From: Rhodopirellula baltica
GTDB taxonomy: Bacteria > Planctomycetota > Planctomycetia > Pirellulales > Pirellulaceae
Length of the DNA: 64,000 nt
Assembly: GCA_002901265.1 (NCBI GenBank)
Contig: PPHI01000057.1
Span: forward strand, 186,001 to 250,000
Reading direction: 5' to 3'
The position numbers and the translations under genes were made by a program. This document shows positions 1 through 10,028 of this stretch, in pieces (positions within the stretch are counted from its first letter, which is position 1; each line of letters begins with the position of its first letter). Under the pieces are notes generated by a model, which saw only the letters and a list, made by a program, of their open reading frames with translations, did no database searches and had not been told where the DNA came from.

Positions 1-2
1 GT

Positions 3-743
3 GCCAAAGAGGTGGTCGTTGGAGGCGAGGCTTTTCGTTACGACCCGGCTCAATCCTTGTTGGTGTCCGTCGATATGCCAGCCGCAACCCGAGTTGTGGA
101 GGCCTCTGCCAAAAATCCATGTCTCGCGATTCGCATCGAAATCCAATCCGTTGATGTGGCGGAATTGCTCGCGGGAGGCGCAATGGTTCCAGCGCGAACG
201 TCGACGAGTCGCGGAATTGGCGTGATCCCCGTCGAGAATTCGTTACTGGATGCGATCAGACGCTTACTCGCGTTGATGGATACGCCAAACGATATTGAAT
301 CGCTTGCCCCGCTTATTCTGCGCGAAATTACTTATCGGTTACTTAGCGGTCCCGAAGGCATCCGGTTGCGACAGACAGCTGCTTCCGGAGGACCTGCACA
401 GCGAATCGCTCGTGCAATCTCTTGGCTGAAGGAACACTTTGCAGAACCCGCTAAAGTCGAGAGTGTGGCCAGCCACGTGGGCCTCAGTCCATCAGCATTC
501 CATCAACACTTCAAGAGAATGACTGGGCTAAGTCCGCTGCAGTACCAGAAGCGATTCCGACTTCAAGAGGCGAGAAGGCTGATGTTCAGCGAAGGTCTCG
601 AAGCCGCCGAAGCCGCATTCCGAGTCGGCTATGAAAGCCCATCTCAGTTTGGCCGAGAGTACCGCCGACTATTTGGCGCCCCGCCTCGTCAAGACATCGC
701 CGATCTGACAGCCAACAGCGCCGCTCCTGGCGTCTCTCACTGA
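3..743 (+). CDS. AraC family transcriptional regulator, 5' truncated by window edge
   Basis: The reading frame is open to the left edge of the window, so the start lies outside; the GTG at 12 is only the first in-frame start-like codon. The visible N-terminal half (about residues 1-100) resembles the AraC_N ligand-binding domain, with the typical stretch GGEAFRYDPAQ and the LLVSVDMP segment. The C-terminal half (about residues 130-230) holds the two helix-turn-helix motifs of the AraC/XylS family, seen as VASHVGLSPSAFHQHFK and AAFRVGYESPSQFGREYRR. A complete member is usually near 300 residues, so roughly 50-60 residues are missing upstream. It probably acts as a DNA-binding regulator of a nearby gene, but its target is not visible: the next gene is about 400 bp downstream. 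Family assignment is firm; ligand and targets are unknown. Confidence 0.9.
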   Translation, partial: AKEVVVGGEAFRYDPAQSLLVSVDMPAATRVVEASAKNPCLAIRIEIQSVDVAELLAGGAMVPARTSTSRGIGVIPVENSLLDAIRRLLALMDTPNDIESLAPLILREITYRLLSGPEGIRLRQTAASGGPAQRIARAISWLKEHFAEPAKVESVASHVGLSPSAFHQHFKRMTGLSPLQYQKRFRLQEARRLMFSEGLEAAEAAFRVGYESPSQFGREYRRLFGAPPRQDIADLTANSAAPGVSH

Positions 744-1149
744 TGTGCCGTTCCCTACGAAGCAGTCATTTCCAATGGCGATATGGAACAACGTCGTTGG
801 TTTACTAAAGGCTCGGACGCGGAGAATCGCGACTGTCTAAACCAGCGTTCTTGCGACATCACGCGATACGTTGGAACTTAAAAACGCCGATTACCCAAGC
901 GGATAACTGACCAGACCTTCGGCTTCAAAAGTCAGTTGACCTCAAGACCAAGAGGCAAGCGAAACGGGCGGCTATTGTACGCGTGTCTATGGCTGCGATG
1001 TGCTGACGAATCTTAAATTTGTTCGTTTCTACATTTTCATCGTTTTTTGTTCTTTTCACGTGTGTGTAGTGAACAAGACCACTATAAACGCGGAGGGTGG
1101 CGAAATCGCGACCATAGGTGATTTTTTGTTCCTTTATCAAATACGTCAG
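744..1149. other. Intergenic region without a recognised gene
   Basis: About 400 bp between the AraC-type regulator and the small lipoprotein. Short open frames exist on both strands but show no recognisable protein features. The part from about 1020 to 1150 is AT-richer than its surroundings and probably carries the promoter of the lipoprotein and DUF1559 genes; no consensus promoter can be assigned with confidence. Confidence 0.5.
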
Positions 1150-1320
1150 ATGATGCGATACGTTTTTTCTTGCCTGGTGTTAGCACTGTTAACTTTGAGC
1201 GTCGGATGTGGCGGCGACGAAACCGGTGTTGTGGCGACACAAGACGAGATGCAAGCTCATGCCGACAAGCATGGTGACTTGGGTCTTGATCCTGCAGCTT
1301 CGACCGACATCACCGACTGA
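1150..1320 (+). CDS. Small putative lipoprotein (56 aa)
   Basis: The frame is open from 1000, but the ATG at 1150 gives a textbook lipoprotein signal: MMRY, then a hydrophobic stretch (VFSCLVLALLTL), then the lipobox LSVGC with Cys about 20. The mature part is only about 36 residues, acidic and polar, and ends in DITD. It matches no family I recognise. It lies 51 bp upstream of a DUF1559 gene on the same strand. Small lipoproteins are frequent neighbours of DUF1559 genes in planctomycetes, so the pair may be co-transcribed. No Shine-Dalgarno sequence is visible, which is common in this phylum. The lipoprotein prediction is good; the function is unknown. Confidence 0.65.
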   Translation: MMRYVFSCLVLALLTLSVGCGGDETGVVATQDEMQAHADKHGDLGLDPAASTDITD

Positions 1321-1371
1321 TTGCGTCGCTTCAAGTCGCGCTCGCTTTGATTTTCTCAGTCTCTCATTGGG

Positions 1372-2598
1372 ATGTTTATTTTGATGTCACGAAAACAACG
1401 GACTCCAGCCGGGTTCACCCTGGTGGAGTTGCTGGTGGTCATTGCGATCATCGGTATTCTGGTGGGATTGCTTCTTCCCGCGGTCCAGGCGGCTCGGGAA
1501 GCAGCTCGACGAATGAGCTGCAGCAATAATTTCAAGCAGATCGGCTTGGCAATTCACAACTATCACTCTGCCTTCAAAAACATGCCGCTCGACGGCACCG
1601 GAACTTATAACTTTTCCGGAGCTCTCTATGACACGCCGAAAGCGACGCGTGGCGGCGGCGGTAACAGTTACAACCGACTCAGTTTCCTCGTTGGGATCAC
1701 GCCCTATATCGAACAGCAAGCGCTGTGGGACACGATCAGCAATACTTATGTAACCAACGATGACATGGTTTGGCAGGCAATGGGACCGTTGCCGACAACC
1801 ACGGTCGCGAAACTTGCCGCCTATCCATACGATCCCTGGGTAACTGATATTGCAACGTATCGCTGCCCTAGCGATCCGGGCAAAGGCCTTCCCAGCCTTG
1901 GGCGTACAAACTACGCCGCTTGCTGGGGCGACGCAAACCATGCGACTCGCGATGCGGAGTCCTACGTCAACCAGGCAGGACAGTCCAACGTGACTCACAT
2001 CACGTACGTCCAAGCGGCATCACGTGGTGCGTTTATCTATCGTAAGAAGATGCAGTTTCGTGACATCCTCGACGGTTTGTCGAACACCATCATGTGCGGT
2101 GAAATCATCACCGACCTAGGCGACAACGATATCCGTTCAACGCCAGCCTACGCGGGCGGTCGCACAGCTGCCCAATGGGACGTCGGCGGTCTGCTTCGCT
2201 GTAAAGCCGGGATCGATCAGCAACGCCCCAAATTTTGGAGCTCGACCCAAGCAATCACTGCTTCGATCGAAGATCGCCGTGGATCTAAATGGATGGCAGC
2301 CAACGCTCTGTATACGTCGTTCTTCACCATGCTGGCGCCCAACACCGAGCTTTGCCACCACGGTAACTATCACGAAGAATACCTGGCTTCGATCAGCAGT
2401 CGTCACCAAGGCGGAGCTCATGTCTTGATGGGCGACGGTGCCGTTCGATTTATCACGGATTCGATTGAAGCGGGCGATTCGAACTCGGCTCAGGTGACGA
2501 TCCACAACTACTTGCCGCCAGGATCGCAAAGTCCGTTTGGGCTTTGGGGAAGCCTTGGAACACGGGCGAGTGGCGAAACCGTCGAAGGCGAATTCTAA
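1372..2598 (+). CDS. DUF1559 domain-containing protein (pilin-like N terminus)
   Basis: Residues 14-40 form a type IV pilin/pseudopilin-like N-terminal segment: a [19 protein letters not shown] methylation motif and hydrophobic helix, followed by [18 protein letters not shown]. The rest is the DUF1559 (SBP_bac_10-like) domain. Its usual C-terminal signature is present as [20 protein letters not shown]. The length of 408 residues fits the family. DUF1559 proteins occur in dozens to hundreds of copies per planctomycete genome and are thought to be envelope-associated pseudopilins; their molecular role is unsettled. ATG 1372 and ATG 1384 are both possible starts. The gene follows the small lipoprotein and is followed by a hairpin that could end the transcript. 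Confidence 0.93.
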   Translation: MFILMSRKQRTPAGFTLVELLVVIAIIGILVGLLLPAVQAAREAARRMSCSNNFKQIGLAIHNYHSAFKNMPLDGTGTYNFSGALYDTPKATRGGGGNSYNRLSFLVGITPYIEQQALWDTISNTYVTNDDMVWQAMGPLPTTTVAKLAAYPYDPWVTDIATYRCPSDPGKGLPSLGRTNYAACWGDANHATRDAESYVNQAGQSNVTHITYVQAASRGAFIYRKKMQFRDILDGLSNTIMCGEIITDLGDNDIRSTPAYAGGRTAAQWDVGGLLRCKAGIDQQRPKFWSSTQAITASIEDRRGSKWMAANALYTSFFTMLAPNTELCHHGNYHEEYLASISSRHQGGAHVLMGDGAVRFITDSIEAGDSNSAQVTIHNYLPPGSQSPFGLWGSLGTRASGETVEGEF

Positions 2599-2669
2599 CC
2601 GCCGCGAGAATCAACAGACGTTTCTCAAGATCGCTCAAATGTGATTGCTTGACAACGTCCATCTTCAAC

Positions 2670-2697
2670 AGCGTACCGGAACTCGTTTCGGTACGCT
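2670..2697 (+). terminator. Terminator-like hairpin after DUF1559 gene
   Basis: A perfect 9-bp inverted repeat, AGCGTACCG at 2670-2678 and CGGTACGCT at 2689-2697, with a 10-nt loop, lies 71 bp after the DUF1559 stop. The following T-run is weak (TTCT), so it may be a poor intrinsic terminator or only an RNA-stabilising stem. The gene on the other side (GntR) converges on it, so it may serve both strands. Confidence 0.5.
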
Positions 2698-2748
2698 TCT
2701 AAGAACTCGGCACTCGCCGCGGCAGCGATGATCAGCCGCTGCAACCGC

Positions 2749-3414
2749 TCAATCGCAAGCCTCCTGTTCGCTTTCGATTGATTCCGCAAACGAGTTCGAA
2801 TGCTCGCGAAGCAGTCGCCCTAGCTCAACCGCGTCACTGTTTTCGATTGACGCGATCATCGCGTGGTGAGATTTCGCGTCGTCCAGGGGATCGGTCTGCC
2901 GTTGCTTGAGTCGGGAGTGTGTCCGGGCTTCGAATGCCAGCGACTCCCAAATCCGCAAGAGCACCGAGTTCGCCGACGCTTCAACGATCAACCGATGGAA
3001 CGCGTGGTTTTGCTGGGCCTGGATCGCCGGGCGACGATTCTTTGCCGCAGACTCCATGCGTTTCACACATTCGCGGAGCGCCGGCAATTGCCCACAGAGC
3101 GCTGGGAGCGCCGTTTCGGCCGCTAGCGATTCCAAACTGGCACGCACCCGATAGGCCTCGGCCGATTCACGCGCGCTGACTTCACGGACACGCGTCCCCT
3201 TGTAACGTTCGGTTCGCACCAATCCGCTGGACTCCAGTTCCCGCAACGCCTCTCGGACAGGCGCCTGGCTGGTACCAAACTCTTTCGCAATCGCCAGCTC
3301 GGTGATTTTATCGCCTGGCTGATACGTTCGGTTGAGAATCCGGTCGGTCAAAGCGTCGCGGATCGAGTCGCAAACGCGTTCACGGACAAGCGGCGAGGTG
3401 GATTTTTTGGGCAT
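2749..3414 (-). CDS. GntR family transcriptional regulator, FCD subfamily
   Basis: This 221-residue protein has an N-terminal GntR winged helix (about residues 8-75: ITELAIAKEFGTSQAPVREALRELESSGLV, split over the recognition helix) and a C-terminal all-helical FCD ligand-binding domain. FCD-type metal or ligand histidines are seen in NHAFHRLIVEA, SHHAMIASIE and LLREHSNSF. FCD regulators generally respond to small organic acids or related metabolites. The gene is divergent from the RND efflux operon that starts at 3550. The 135-bp gap between them contains a perfect palindrome typical of a GntR operator, so repression of itself and of the pump is a reasonable inference. The ligand cannot be read from the sequence. 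Confidence 0.93.
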   Translation of the reverse strand: MPKKSTSPLVRERVCDSIRDALTDRILNRTYQPGDKITELAIAKEFGTSQAPVREALRELESSGLVRTERYKGTRVREVSARESAEAYRVRASLESLAAETALPALCGQLPALRECVKRMESAAKNRRPAIQAQQNHAFHRLIVEASANSVLLRIWESLAFEARTHSRLKQRQTDPLDDAKSHHAMIASIENSDAVELGRLLREHSNSFAESIESEQEACD

Positions 3415-3444
3415 AGTGGTTCGTAAAAGATTTGACCTGCAATC

Positions 3445-3458
3445 GATTATCGATAATC
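3445..3458. promoter_or_regulatory. Candidate GntR operator, perfect 14-bp palindrome
   Basis: GATTATCGATAATC is a perfect palindrome centred between 3451 and 3452, 31 bp upstream of the GntR start codon and 92 bp upstream of the RND pump start. FCD-type GntR dimers bind short AT-rich palindromes of this size. The position between divergent genes fits an operator that controls both. This is inference from position and symmetry only. Confidence 0.55.
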
Positions 3459-3549
3459 TTTAATTACCGATCGAGTCCGCTTTCGAGGGCCGATCCGTCG
3501 CCCTGGGCGACAGCTACACGGTCACTTTACATCAACGATCAAACAATCC

Positions 3550-6500
3550 ATGTGGATAGTCGAACTGGCGCTGCGTCGGACATACACGTTTTTAGTCGCG
3601 GCAATTTTGATCCTGGTGTTTGGCTGTGTCAGCATTTGGAAAATGCCGACCGACATTTTTCCGGAGGTGGATTTGCCCGTCGTCACGGTGGTTTGGTCCT
3701 ACCAAGGCATGCCCGCATCGGATGTCGAGCGGCGTATTGTGCTCAACAACGAGCGAGTTTTGTCGGCTTCGGTCAACGATATTGAGCACATTGAAGCCAA
3801 TCGCTCAATGGCGTCGGTGTGATTCGGATTTTCTTTCAACCCGATGCCGATATTGGGGCCGCTATCGCGCAAGTCAGTGCGACTTGCCAAACGGTGCTCA
3901 AGAACATGCCACCGGGAATCAACCCGCCATTTATCGTGCGATACAGTGCGACGAGTGTACCGATCGTGCAAATCGCTGTCAGCAGCGATACGTTGACGGA
4001 AAAAGAACTGTCCGATTATGCGGCGAACTTTATCATTCAACGCTTCGGGTCGATCCCTGGCGCTCGGGTACCACAGCCCTACGGCGGAAAGCCAAAGCAG
4101 ATCATGGTCGATCTGGACCTGAATGCGTTGTACGCCCGCGGACTTTCACCAGCCGACATCAGCCGTGCCGTCAACGCCCAAAACCTGATCATCCCCGCCG
4201 GTGCTGCCAAAATCGCCGAAACCGAATTCAACATTCGCTTGAATAGCAGCCCCGAGCTAATCGAAACGTTCGAACAAATCCCGATTGAGACGAAAAGCGG
4301 TTCCCGCATTTTTTTGGGTGATGTTGCCACTGTCCATAGTGGCTTTCAAGTGCAAACCAACGTCGTCCGGCGAGACGGAAAACGCGCGGTCTTGATGACG
4401 GTGCTCAAAGGCGAAGGTGCTTCGACGCTGGAGGTCGTACGCGGCATTCGTGAAGCGTTGCCACGTATTCGTGCCCAACTGCCAGACGACCTACAGATGG
4501 ACTTGTTATTTGATCAGTCCGTTTTCGTCGAATCGGCAATTGAAGGCGTTTTGCACGAGGCGGGAATCGCAGCTGGCCTGACCGCGTTGATGATCTTTGT
4601 TTTCCTAGGATCACTACGCAGTACGCTGATCGTGGTTGTCTCTATCCCTTTATCCATCTTGGCGTCTTTATCGATGCTGTGGATGCTTGGCGAAACGATC
4701 AACATCATGACGCTCGGCGGTCTGGCATTGGCGGTCGGGATCCTGGTCGACGATGCCACCGTTGAAATCGAAAACGTCCATCGGCACCTTCAGCAAAAAG
4801 TCCCGATACGACGCGCGATCCTGGACGGGGCACGGGAAATTGCCCAACCCGCGATCGTATCGACACTTGCGATTTGCATCGTGTTCATCCCGGTGGCGTT
4901 TCTAGATGGGCCGGCGTCGTATTTATTCGTACCATTTGCCATGGCCGTCGTGTTTGCGCTCGGGACAAGCTATTTGCTTTCGAGAACCTTGGTCCCCACG
5001 TTGATGCTAATGCTCGTTCGCCAGGAATCGGAACATGGTCCAAGCCGGTGGCCCAAACTTGCTCGCTGGCATCAAGCGTTCGAGAGCATCTTTAACAAGA
5101 TCACCGCAAACTATGGTGAAAAGCTGGACAGGGTGCTCAACAAACCACGTCGCTGGTGTGTCCTCCTGCTCGGCATCATCGTCGGATCGCTCGCTCTCTT
5201 GCCGCTTGTCGGGAGAGACTTTTTCCCATCAGTGGACGCGGGACAATTTCGATTGCATGTGCGTGCCCCGGCGGGGACACGGATCGAAGAGACCGAAGTG
5301 ATCTTTGGACAAGTTGAATCAGTGATACGCGAGATCGTGCCTCAGGACGAACTCGAATTGGTGCTGGACAACTTCGGTCTACCACCGTTTTTCACGACGA
5401 TTGCCTACATTGACAACGACACCGTTAGTGTGTCCGACGGCGAGATTTTGGTTTCGCTGAATCCATCTCACGCACCAACGAACGACTATGTCCGCTTGCT
5501 GCGACAGGAGCTCCCCAAACGCTTTCCACAGTGCACGTTTTACTTCATGCCCGCCGACATCGTGGGCCAAATTTTGACGTTCGGCAAACCAGCCGCCGTT
5601 AATCTGCAGGTCGTCGGGACCAAACGCGAAGCAAACTTCGAACTCGCCAAAAAGCTCATGCAGCGTGTGCGAACGATCCCCGGCATGGTTGATGTACGAC
5701 TTCGGCAAATCACCGACGCGCCGGAATTGAAAATCGATGTCGATCGGGCGTTGGCATCGGAACTAGAACTCGACCAGAGACAAGTTGCCGATAGCCTGCT
5801 TGTCTCGCTGGCTTCGAGTGTTCAGATCTCGCCAAACTTTTGGGTCAGCCCCGAAAATCGCGTCAACTATCGTGTCGCGGTCCAAACCCCACAGCGACGA
5901 ATCGATGATGTCGAGTCGCTACTGCGCACGCCGCTATTCGGACAAGACGCCGAACAGACACAACTGCTGACCAACTTCGCAGGTTTGCGACGTGGCGAAA
6001 CCGAAGCAGTAATCAGTCACTACAACGTTCAGCCAGTTTACGAGATCAGCGCATCGGTTGATCGCCGAGATCTCGCTGGCGTCGCGACTGATCTCCATCG
6101 CTTGATCGAGGAGACACAAGCCGACTTACCCCGCGGCAGCCAACTGGCACTGCGCGGCCAAATCGAAAGCATGGAAGAATCATTTCGCGGATTGTTGGGC
6201 GGACTAGTGTTCGCCATTTTGCTGGTCTATCTGTTAATGGTTGTCAATTTTCAGTCTTGGCTGGACCCGCTGATCATCCTCGGCGCCCTACCGGGATGCC
6301 TTAGCGGAATCGCATGGAGCCTGTTCGTTTCTGACACCACAATCAGCGTGCCCGCTTTGATGGGAACGATCATGTGCATCGGAGTTTCGACAGCGAACAG
6401 CATCCTGGTCGTCAGCTTCGCCAACGCACGACTTGCTGACGGTGCATCGACACACAATGCGGCGCAAGAAGCTGGCCAAACTCGGCTGCGTCCGGTCGTG

Positions 6501-6689
6501 ATGACAGCCCTGGCGATGATCGTTGGCATGCTGCCCATGGCAATCGGCGCCGGTGAAGGCGGCGAACGAAACGCTCCGCTCGGCCGTGCGGTGATCGGTG
6601 GATTGCTTTTGGCAACGGTCTACACACTCGTTTTTGTTCCGCTGCTCTTTCGTTTACTGAAGCGATCCGACAACCAGCCGGCCGCGTGA
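3550..6689 (+). CDS. RND efflux pump inner-membrane subunit, split by a frameshift
   Basis: This is an AcrB/HAE1-like proton-driven transporter. The first frame (3550-3822) encodes the first membrane helix and the start of the porter domain, through WSYQGMPASDVERR and ASVNDIEHIEA. The second frame (3819-6689) continues with VGVIRIFFQPDADIGAA and runs to the normal C terminus. It includes the helix-4 motif GILVDDATVEIEN. Adding one base near 3799-3803 gives a continuous protein of about 1046 residues, the usual family length. As it stands, a GTG at 3819 overlaps the upstream TGA (GTGA), so two polypeptides could in principle be made. The ATG at 3550 fits the family start (MWIVELALRR). The adaptor gene follows; no outer-membrane TolC-like gene is in the window. 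The substrate is unknown. Confidence 0.92.
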
Positions 6690-6746
6690 CCGCCGCAATT
6701 GAAAACGCTGAAGACCACACCGTCCCTACACTTCGAACTTCAAACG

Positions 6747-7946
6747 ATGACACTATCCAGCAATGCGAAAGCTTTCCTCAGCTCAGTCACCACGATTTTG
6801 GCAACCATTGCAATCCTCGGTGGTCTCTTTGCATTTGGAGCTGCGCCGAAAATCAGTCGTCGCGACAAAGCACGTGCAATCGCACTTGATCACGCAACGC
6901 GTCCACCCCGTGTTACCGTTTCTAAAGTCGGCTTGACAGCTCCGTTCCACACATTTGTCTTACCTGGTAGCACCGTCGCTAATCAGGAGACCAGAATCTA
7001 TGCTCGGGCCAAAGGCTATCTCGGAGAACAGCGAGTCGATATCGGCGATAGTGTTTCGGTTCGAGATGTGCTTGCGGTGATCGAAGCACCTGAGGTCCAA
7101 GCCGAACTCGATGAAGCAAAAGCATCGCTGTCACAATCACAAGCGGAACGACAACGCATCGATGCCGAACTAGGACTATCAAAAATACGCTTCGCTCGCG
7201 AGCAGAAACTCAGCCAAAGCCAAGCGACTTCGCAAGAAACGGTCGATCAACGAGAAGCAGAATACAAAGTCGCCTTGGCGGCCCAAAAAATGGCGTCGGC
7301 AACGATCGACGCGCGGCAAGCTCAAATCGAACGCCTGAAACAACAGATTCGCTTTCAAACGATCGAGGCCCCATTCGATGGTGTCATCACCGAACGAGCT
7401 TACGACGTGGGGGCGTTGATCACGGCAGATTCACCGGAAGACGCACCGGGGCTGTTCCGCCTTTCCGAGATTGATCGCCTTCGCGTTATCGTCGAGATCC
7501 CACAGCACTACGCCACAGCAATTTCGGTCGGGGACGAAGTCGGGATCTTTCGCGTCAACAACCGACAAGACCGTGTCCTTGCGTCAGTCACTCGTACTTC
7601 ACGATCGATTTCTCCTGATGCCAGGACACTTCGTGTCGAAGTGCAAATTCCCAATGAAGACCATCGATTGCTTCCCGGGATGTATATCGAAGCGGAATTC
7701 AAAGTCAACCAACCGAGCCGCGTCCTGATTCCATCCGGAGCATTGATCACACGCGGAAGCGGCACCAAGGTAGCGGTCCTAGCCCAAAACAACACCGTTG
7801 CCTATCGAGACGTCACGGTGCTCCGCGATCAGGGTTCATCACTGGAATTAAGCGCCGGACTGGTCGGAGACGAAACGTTAATCATTCGCCCTGGTGATGA
7901 CTTCAAAGAGGGGACGGTCGTGGATCCGGTTACGACACCGTCATAA
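6747..7946 (+). CDS. RND efflux periplasmic adaptor (membrane fusion protein)
   Basis: This HlyD/AcrA-type adaptor would link the RND pump just upstream to an outer-membrane channel. The frame is open from TTG 6699, but ATG 6747 gives a sensible product of 399 residues with an N-terminal membrane anchor (FLSSVTTILATIAILGGLFAF is close to the start). It continues with a lipoyl/barrel-sandwich half (TRIYARAKGYLGEQRVDIGD), a coiled-coil hairpin rich in Ala, Gln and Glu (about residues 110-190), the second lipoyl half (TIEAPFDGVITERAYDVGAL) and a beta-barrel plus membrane-proximal domain. It starts 57 bp after the pump stop and is almost certainly in the same operon. Such planctomycete pumps often lack a linked TolC gene, as here. 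Confidence 0.92.
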   Translation: MTLSSNAKAFLSSVTTILATIAILGGLFAFGAAPKISRRDKARAIALDHATRPPRVTVSKVGLTAPFHTFVLPGSTVANQETRIYARAKGYLGEQRVDIGDSVSVRDVLAVIEAPEVQAELDEAKASLSQSQAERQRIDAELGLSKIRFAREQKLSQSQATSQETVDQREAEYKVALAAQKMASATIDARQAQIERLKQQIRFQTIEAPFDGVITERAYDVGALITADSPEDAPGLFRLSEIDRLRVIVEIPQHYATAISVGDEVGIFRVNNRQDRVLASVTRTSRSISPDARTLRVEVQIPNEDHRLLPGMYIEAEFKVNQPSRVLIPSGALITRGSGTKVAVLAQNNTVAYRDVTVLRDQGSSLELSAGLVGDETLIIRPGDDFKEGTVVDPVTTPS

Positions 7947-8027
7947 CCGCCGGCCAGAGCGAAATGCTGTGGTCGGTGGTGTCGACTGGAAAATAGGTCA
8001 CCGAAAACCGTGTCGCGACGTTGACGA

Positions 8028-8996
8028 TCATTCGACGTTTTGCGTTGTCGCGCTTGCCATATCGAGTTGTTCAACCTGTGCGTCGCTCAAATTCATGTCA
8101 GCAGCCTTCACAAGTTCCGATAGCTGCGTGACACTCGTTGCACTTGCGATTGGTGCGGTGATGCTTTTTCGGTGCATCAACCAAGCGAGTGAGACCACCA
8201 CAGGTTGGCTTTGTTGGGCAGCTGCGACTTCGTCAAGTGCTTCCAAAATCTTGAAACCGCGCCCATTGAGATACTTTTCGCCAATCCCACCTCCACGAGC
8301 GCTCTTACTCAAGTCGTCTTTCGAACGATATTTGCCTGTTAAAAACCCACTCGCAAGCGAATAGTAGCTGATCACTCCAAGGCCTTCTTGGACACACAGC
8401 GGTTCTAATTCGCGTTCAAATCCTTCACGATCAAACAGGTTGTATTCTGGCTGCAACGAAATGTACGTTGGCAAGCCTTCGGATTCGCTTTCCTTAATCG
8501 CTTGGGCCAATCGATCCGCCGAGTAGTTTGACGCACCAATCGCGCGCACTTTGCCCGCCTTGATAAGTTCATCGTATGCCAACAGCGTCTCTTCGAACGA
8601 AGTGTCGGCATCGTCTTGGTGCGATTGATAAAGATCGATGTGGTCGGTCTGCAGCCGGCGCAGGGAATCCTCAACGGATTTTAAGATGTAGTCCTTCTTT
8701 AGTCCTTGCGAGCCGTCTCCCATCGGCATCCCTACTTTTGTTGCCAAGACGACTCGATCACGTTTGCCGCTCTTCGCAAACCATTTCCCAATGATTGCTT
8801 CGGATTCGCCACCCTGATTGCCCACTGCCCAGGCCGAATACATGTTGGCTGTATCAACACAATCAAAACCGAAGTCAACGAACGCATCGAGTATTTCGAA
8901 GGACGTTGCTTCATCAATGGTCCAACCGAAAACGTTTCCGCCAAGTGCCAACGGTGCGATGGAAAGTCCTGATTTACCAAGCTGATTCTTTTGCAC
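8028..8996 (-). CDS. Aldo/keto reductase
   Basis: This NADPH-dependent oxidoreductase has the (beta/alpha)8 fold. The family tetrad is visible: Asp in CVDTANMY, Tyr in the same segment, Lys in VVLATKVG and His in LYQSHQDD. The cofactor-binding C-terminal region is seen in PIASATSVTQLSEL. The open frame extends to 9032, but GTG 8996 is preceded eight bases upstream by AGGAG, one of the clearer ribosome binding sites in the window, giving 322 residues. That start leads directly into QKNQLGKSGLSIAPLALGGN, the normal beginning of the family. The gene converges on the efflux adaptor. The substrate is unknown; members act on a wide range of aldehydes and ketones. Confidence 0.93.
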   Translation of the reverse strand: MQKNQLGKSGLSIAPLALGGNVFGWTIDEATSFEILDAFVDFGFDCVDTANMYSAWAVGNQGGESEAIIGKWFAKSGKRDRVVLATKVGMPMGDGSQGLKKDYILKSVEDSLRRLQTDHIDLYQSHQDDADTSFEETLLAYDELIKAGKVRAIGASNYSADRLAQAIKESESEGLPTYISLQPEYNLFDREGFERELEPLCVQEGLGVISYYSLASGFLTGKYRSKDDLSKSARGGGIGEKYLNGRGFKILEALDEVAAAQQSQPVVVSLAWLMHRKSITAPIASATSVTQLSELVKAADMNLSDAQVEQLDMASATTQNVE

Positions 8997-9373
8997 TATT
9001 CGGTCTCCTAAATGGGACGCGTGATTGATCAACGCGACGTTGTCGCATCGCAGGCGTTAATAGCACCTAGCAAACTCTACTAAACCGCCAAGTTGCCCCC
9101 CGCCATCCACGTTGGCTTGCCGGTGAGGTCGCGGGACGAACCCAGGTACCCACAAGACGGCCAACAACCACATGCCGTCATGGTGTCGGTCGCCCCTCAC
9201 GCAAGTGGCCACCGAATAAGCGTCAGATCGCGGAAGTTCGCTACATTCGATAGCTGCATTCGGTGTTTCCGCTGCTTTGGTTCGTCGCCAATTTTATCGT
9301 TCTCCAACGGCATCACAGATTTCTACAGCGTTGAAAAAACGGATCAACGCGTTGGATGGCCCTTGGATAACGA
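8997..9373. other. Intergenic region without a recognised gene
   Basis: About 375 bp between the divergent aldo/keto reductase and DrsE_2-type genes. It should hold both promoters. No coding frame with recognisable features, no RNA gene and no strong hairpin was seen. Confidence 0.5.
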
Positions 9374-9990
9374 ATGCCGAGTTTGAGCATGCACGGAACA
9401 ACCCCCGAAACGCTTCACGAAGTTCTGAGTGGGAGCGAACAACTCAAACGACTTGAGAACCAAATTGAAAGCCTGCAACGTCAAGTCGCACAGCTGACCG
9501 AAACGACTTCTGATACCAATCAACTGAACCTCGTCGTTTTCGAAGGCTATCAAGATCGTCTACTCGCTGCCTTTGTGATAGCGACGGGCGCGGCGCCTGC
9601 GGCATGGACGTTCGTATGTTCTTTACGTTCTGGGCAACTCCGGCACTTCGCCGAGGTGGAATGTCCGCCGGCAAAAAATCGGTGATCGAAAAAGCATTCG
9701 GCTGGATGCTGCCCGCATCGGCGAAGCGAACCAAACTGTCGCAGATGGACTTCGCAGGGATCGGCCGAGCGATGATGCAGCGTGAAATGCGTCGCAAGAA
9801 TGTTGCGGACCTGGAAACGTTGATTGGCACCGCAGGCGACCTCGGTGTCAAAATCCAAGTCTGTGAAATGTCGATGCGATTGATGGGTATCGACCGCGCC
9901 GAGTTGATCGACTATCCCGACATGGACTACTGCGGCGTCGCGACCTTCGTCAGTCAAGCAGCGCAAGCCAACACGACGTTGTTCATTTAG
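9374..9990 (+). CDS. DsrE/DsrF/DrsH-like (DrsE_2) protein, split by a frameshift
   Basis: The first frame (from ATG 9374; ATG 9389 is an alternative) gives a short coiled coil (LKRLENQIESLQRQVAQL) and the beginning of the domain, LNLVVFEGYQDRLLAAFVIATGAA. The frame then shifts between about 9586 and 9603. The second frame gives MDVRMFFTFWATPALRR, KAFGWMLPASAKRTKLSQMD, NVADLETLIGTAGDLGVKIQVCEMSM and the family ending GVATFVSQAAQANTTLFI. One added base restores a protein of about 205 residues. DrsE_2 proteins are related to sulfur-relay (DsrE, TusD) proteins and are often fused or linked to TusA and rhodanese domains. The cysteine in KIQVCEMSM is the likely reactive residue. It lies 38 bp upstream of the GGDEF-EAL gene. 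Confidence 0.85.
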
Positions 9991-10028
9991 GCGGACTACT
10001 GAAGCATCAGATTTTTGCAGTCCAAACG

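Noticed and set aside
925-1140. Minus-strand 71-codon frame upstream of the lipoprotein
   Set aside because: No signal peptide, domain or start context; it overlaps the likely promoter region of the lipoprotein gene.
3795-3825. Programmed -1 frameshift in the RND gene
   Set aside because: No X-XXY-YYZ slippery heptamer is visible at the junction, and the other split genes show none either.
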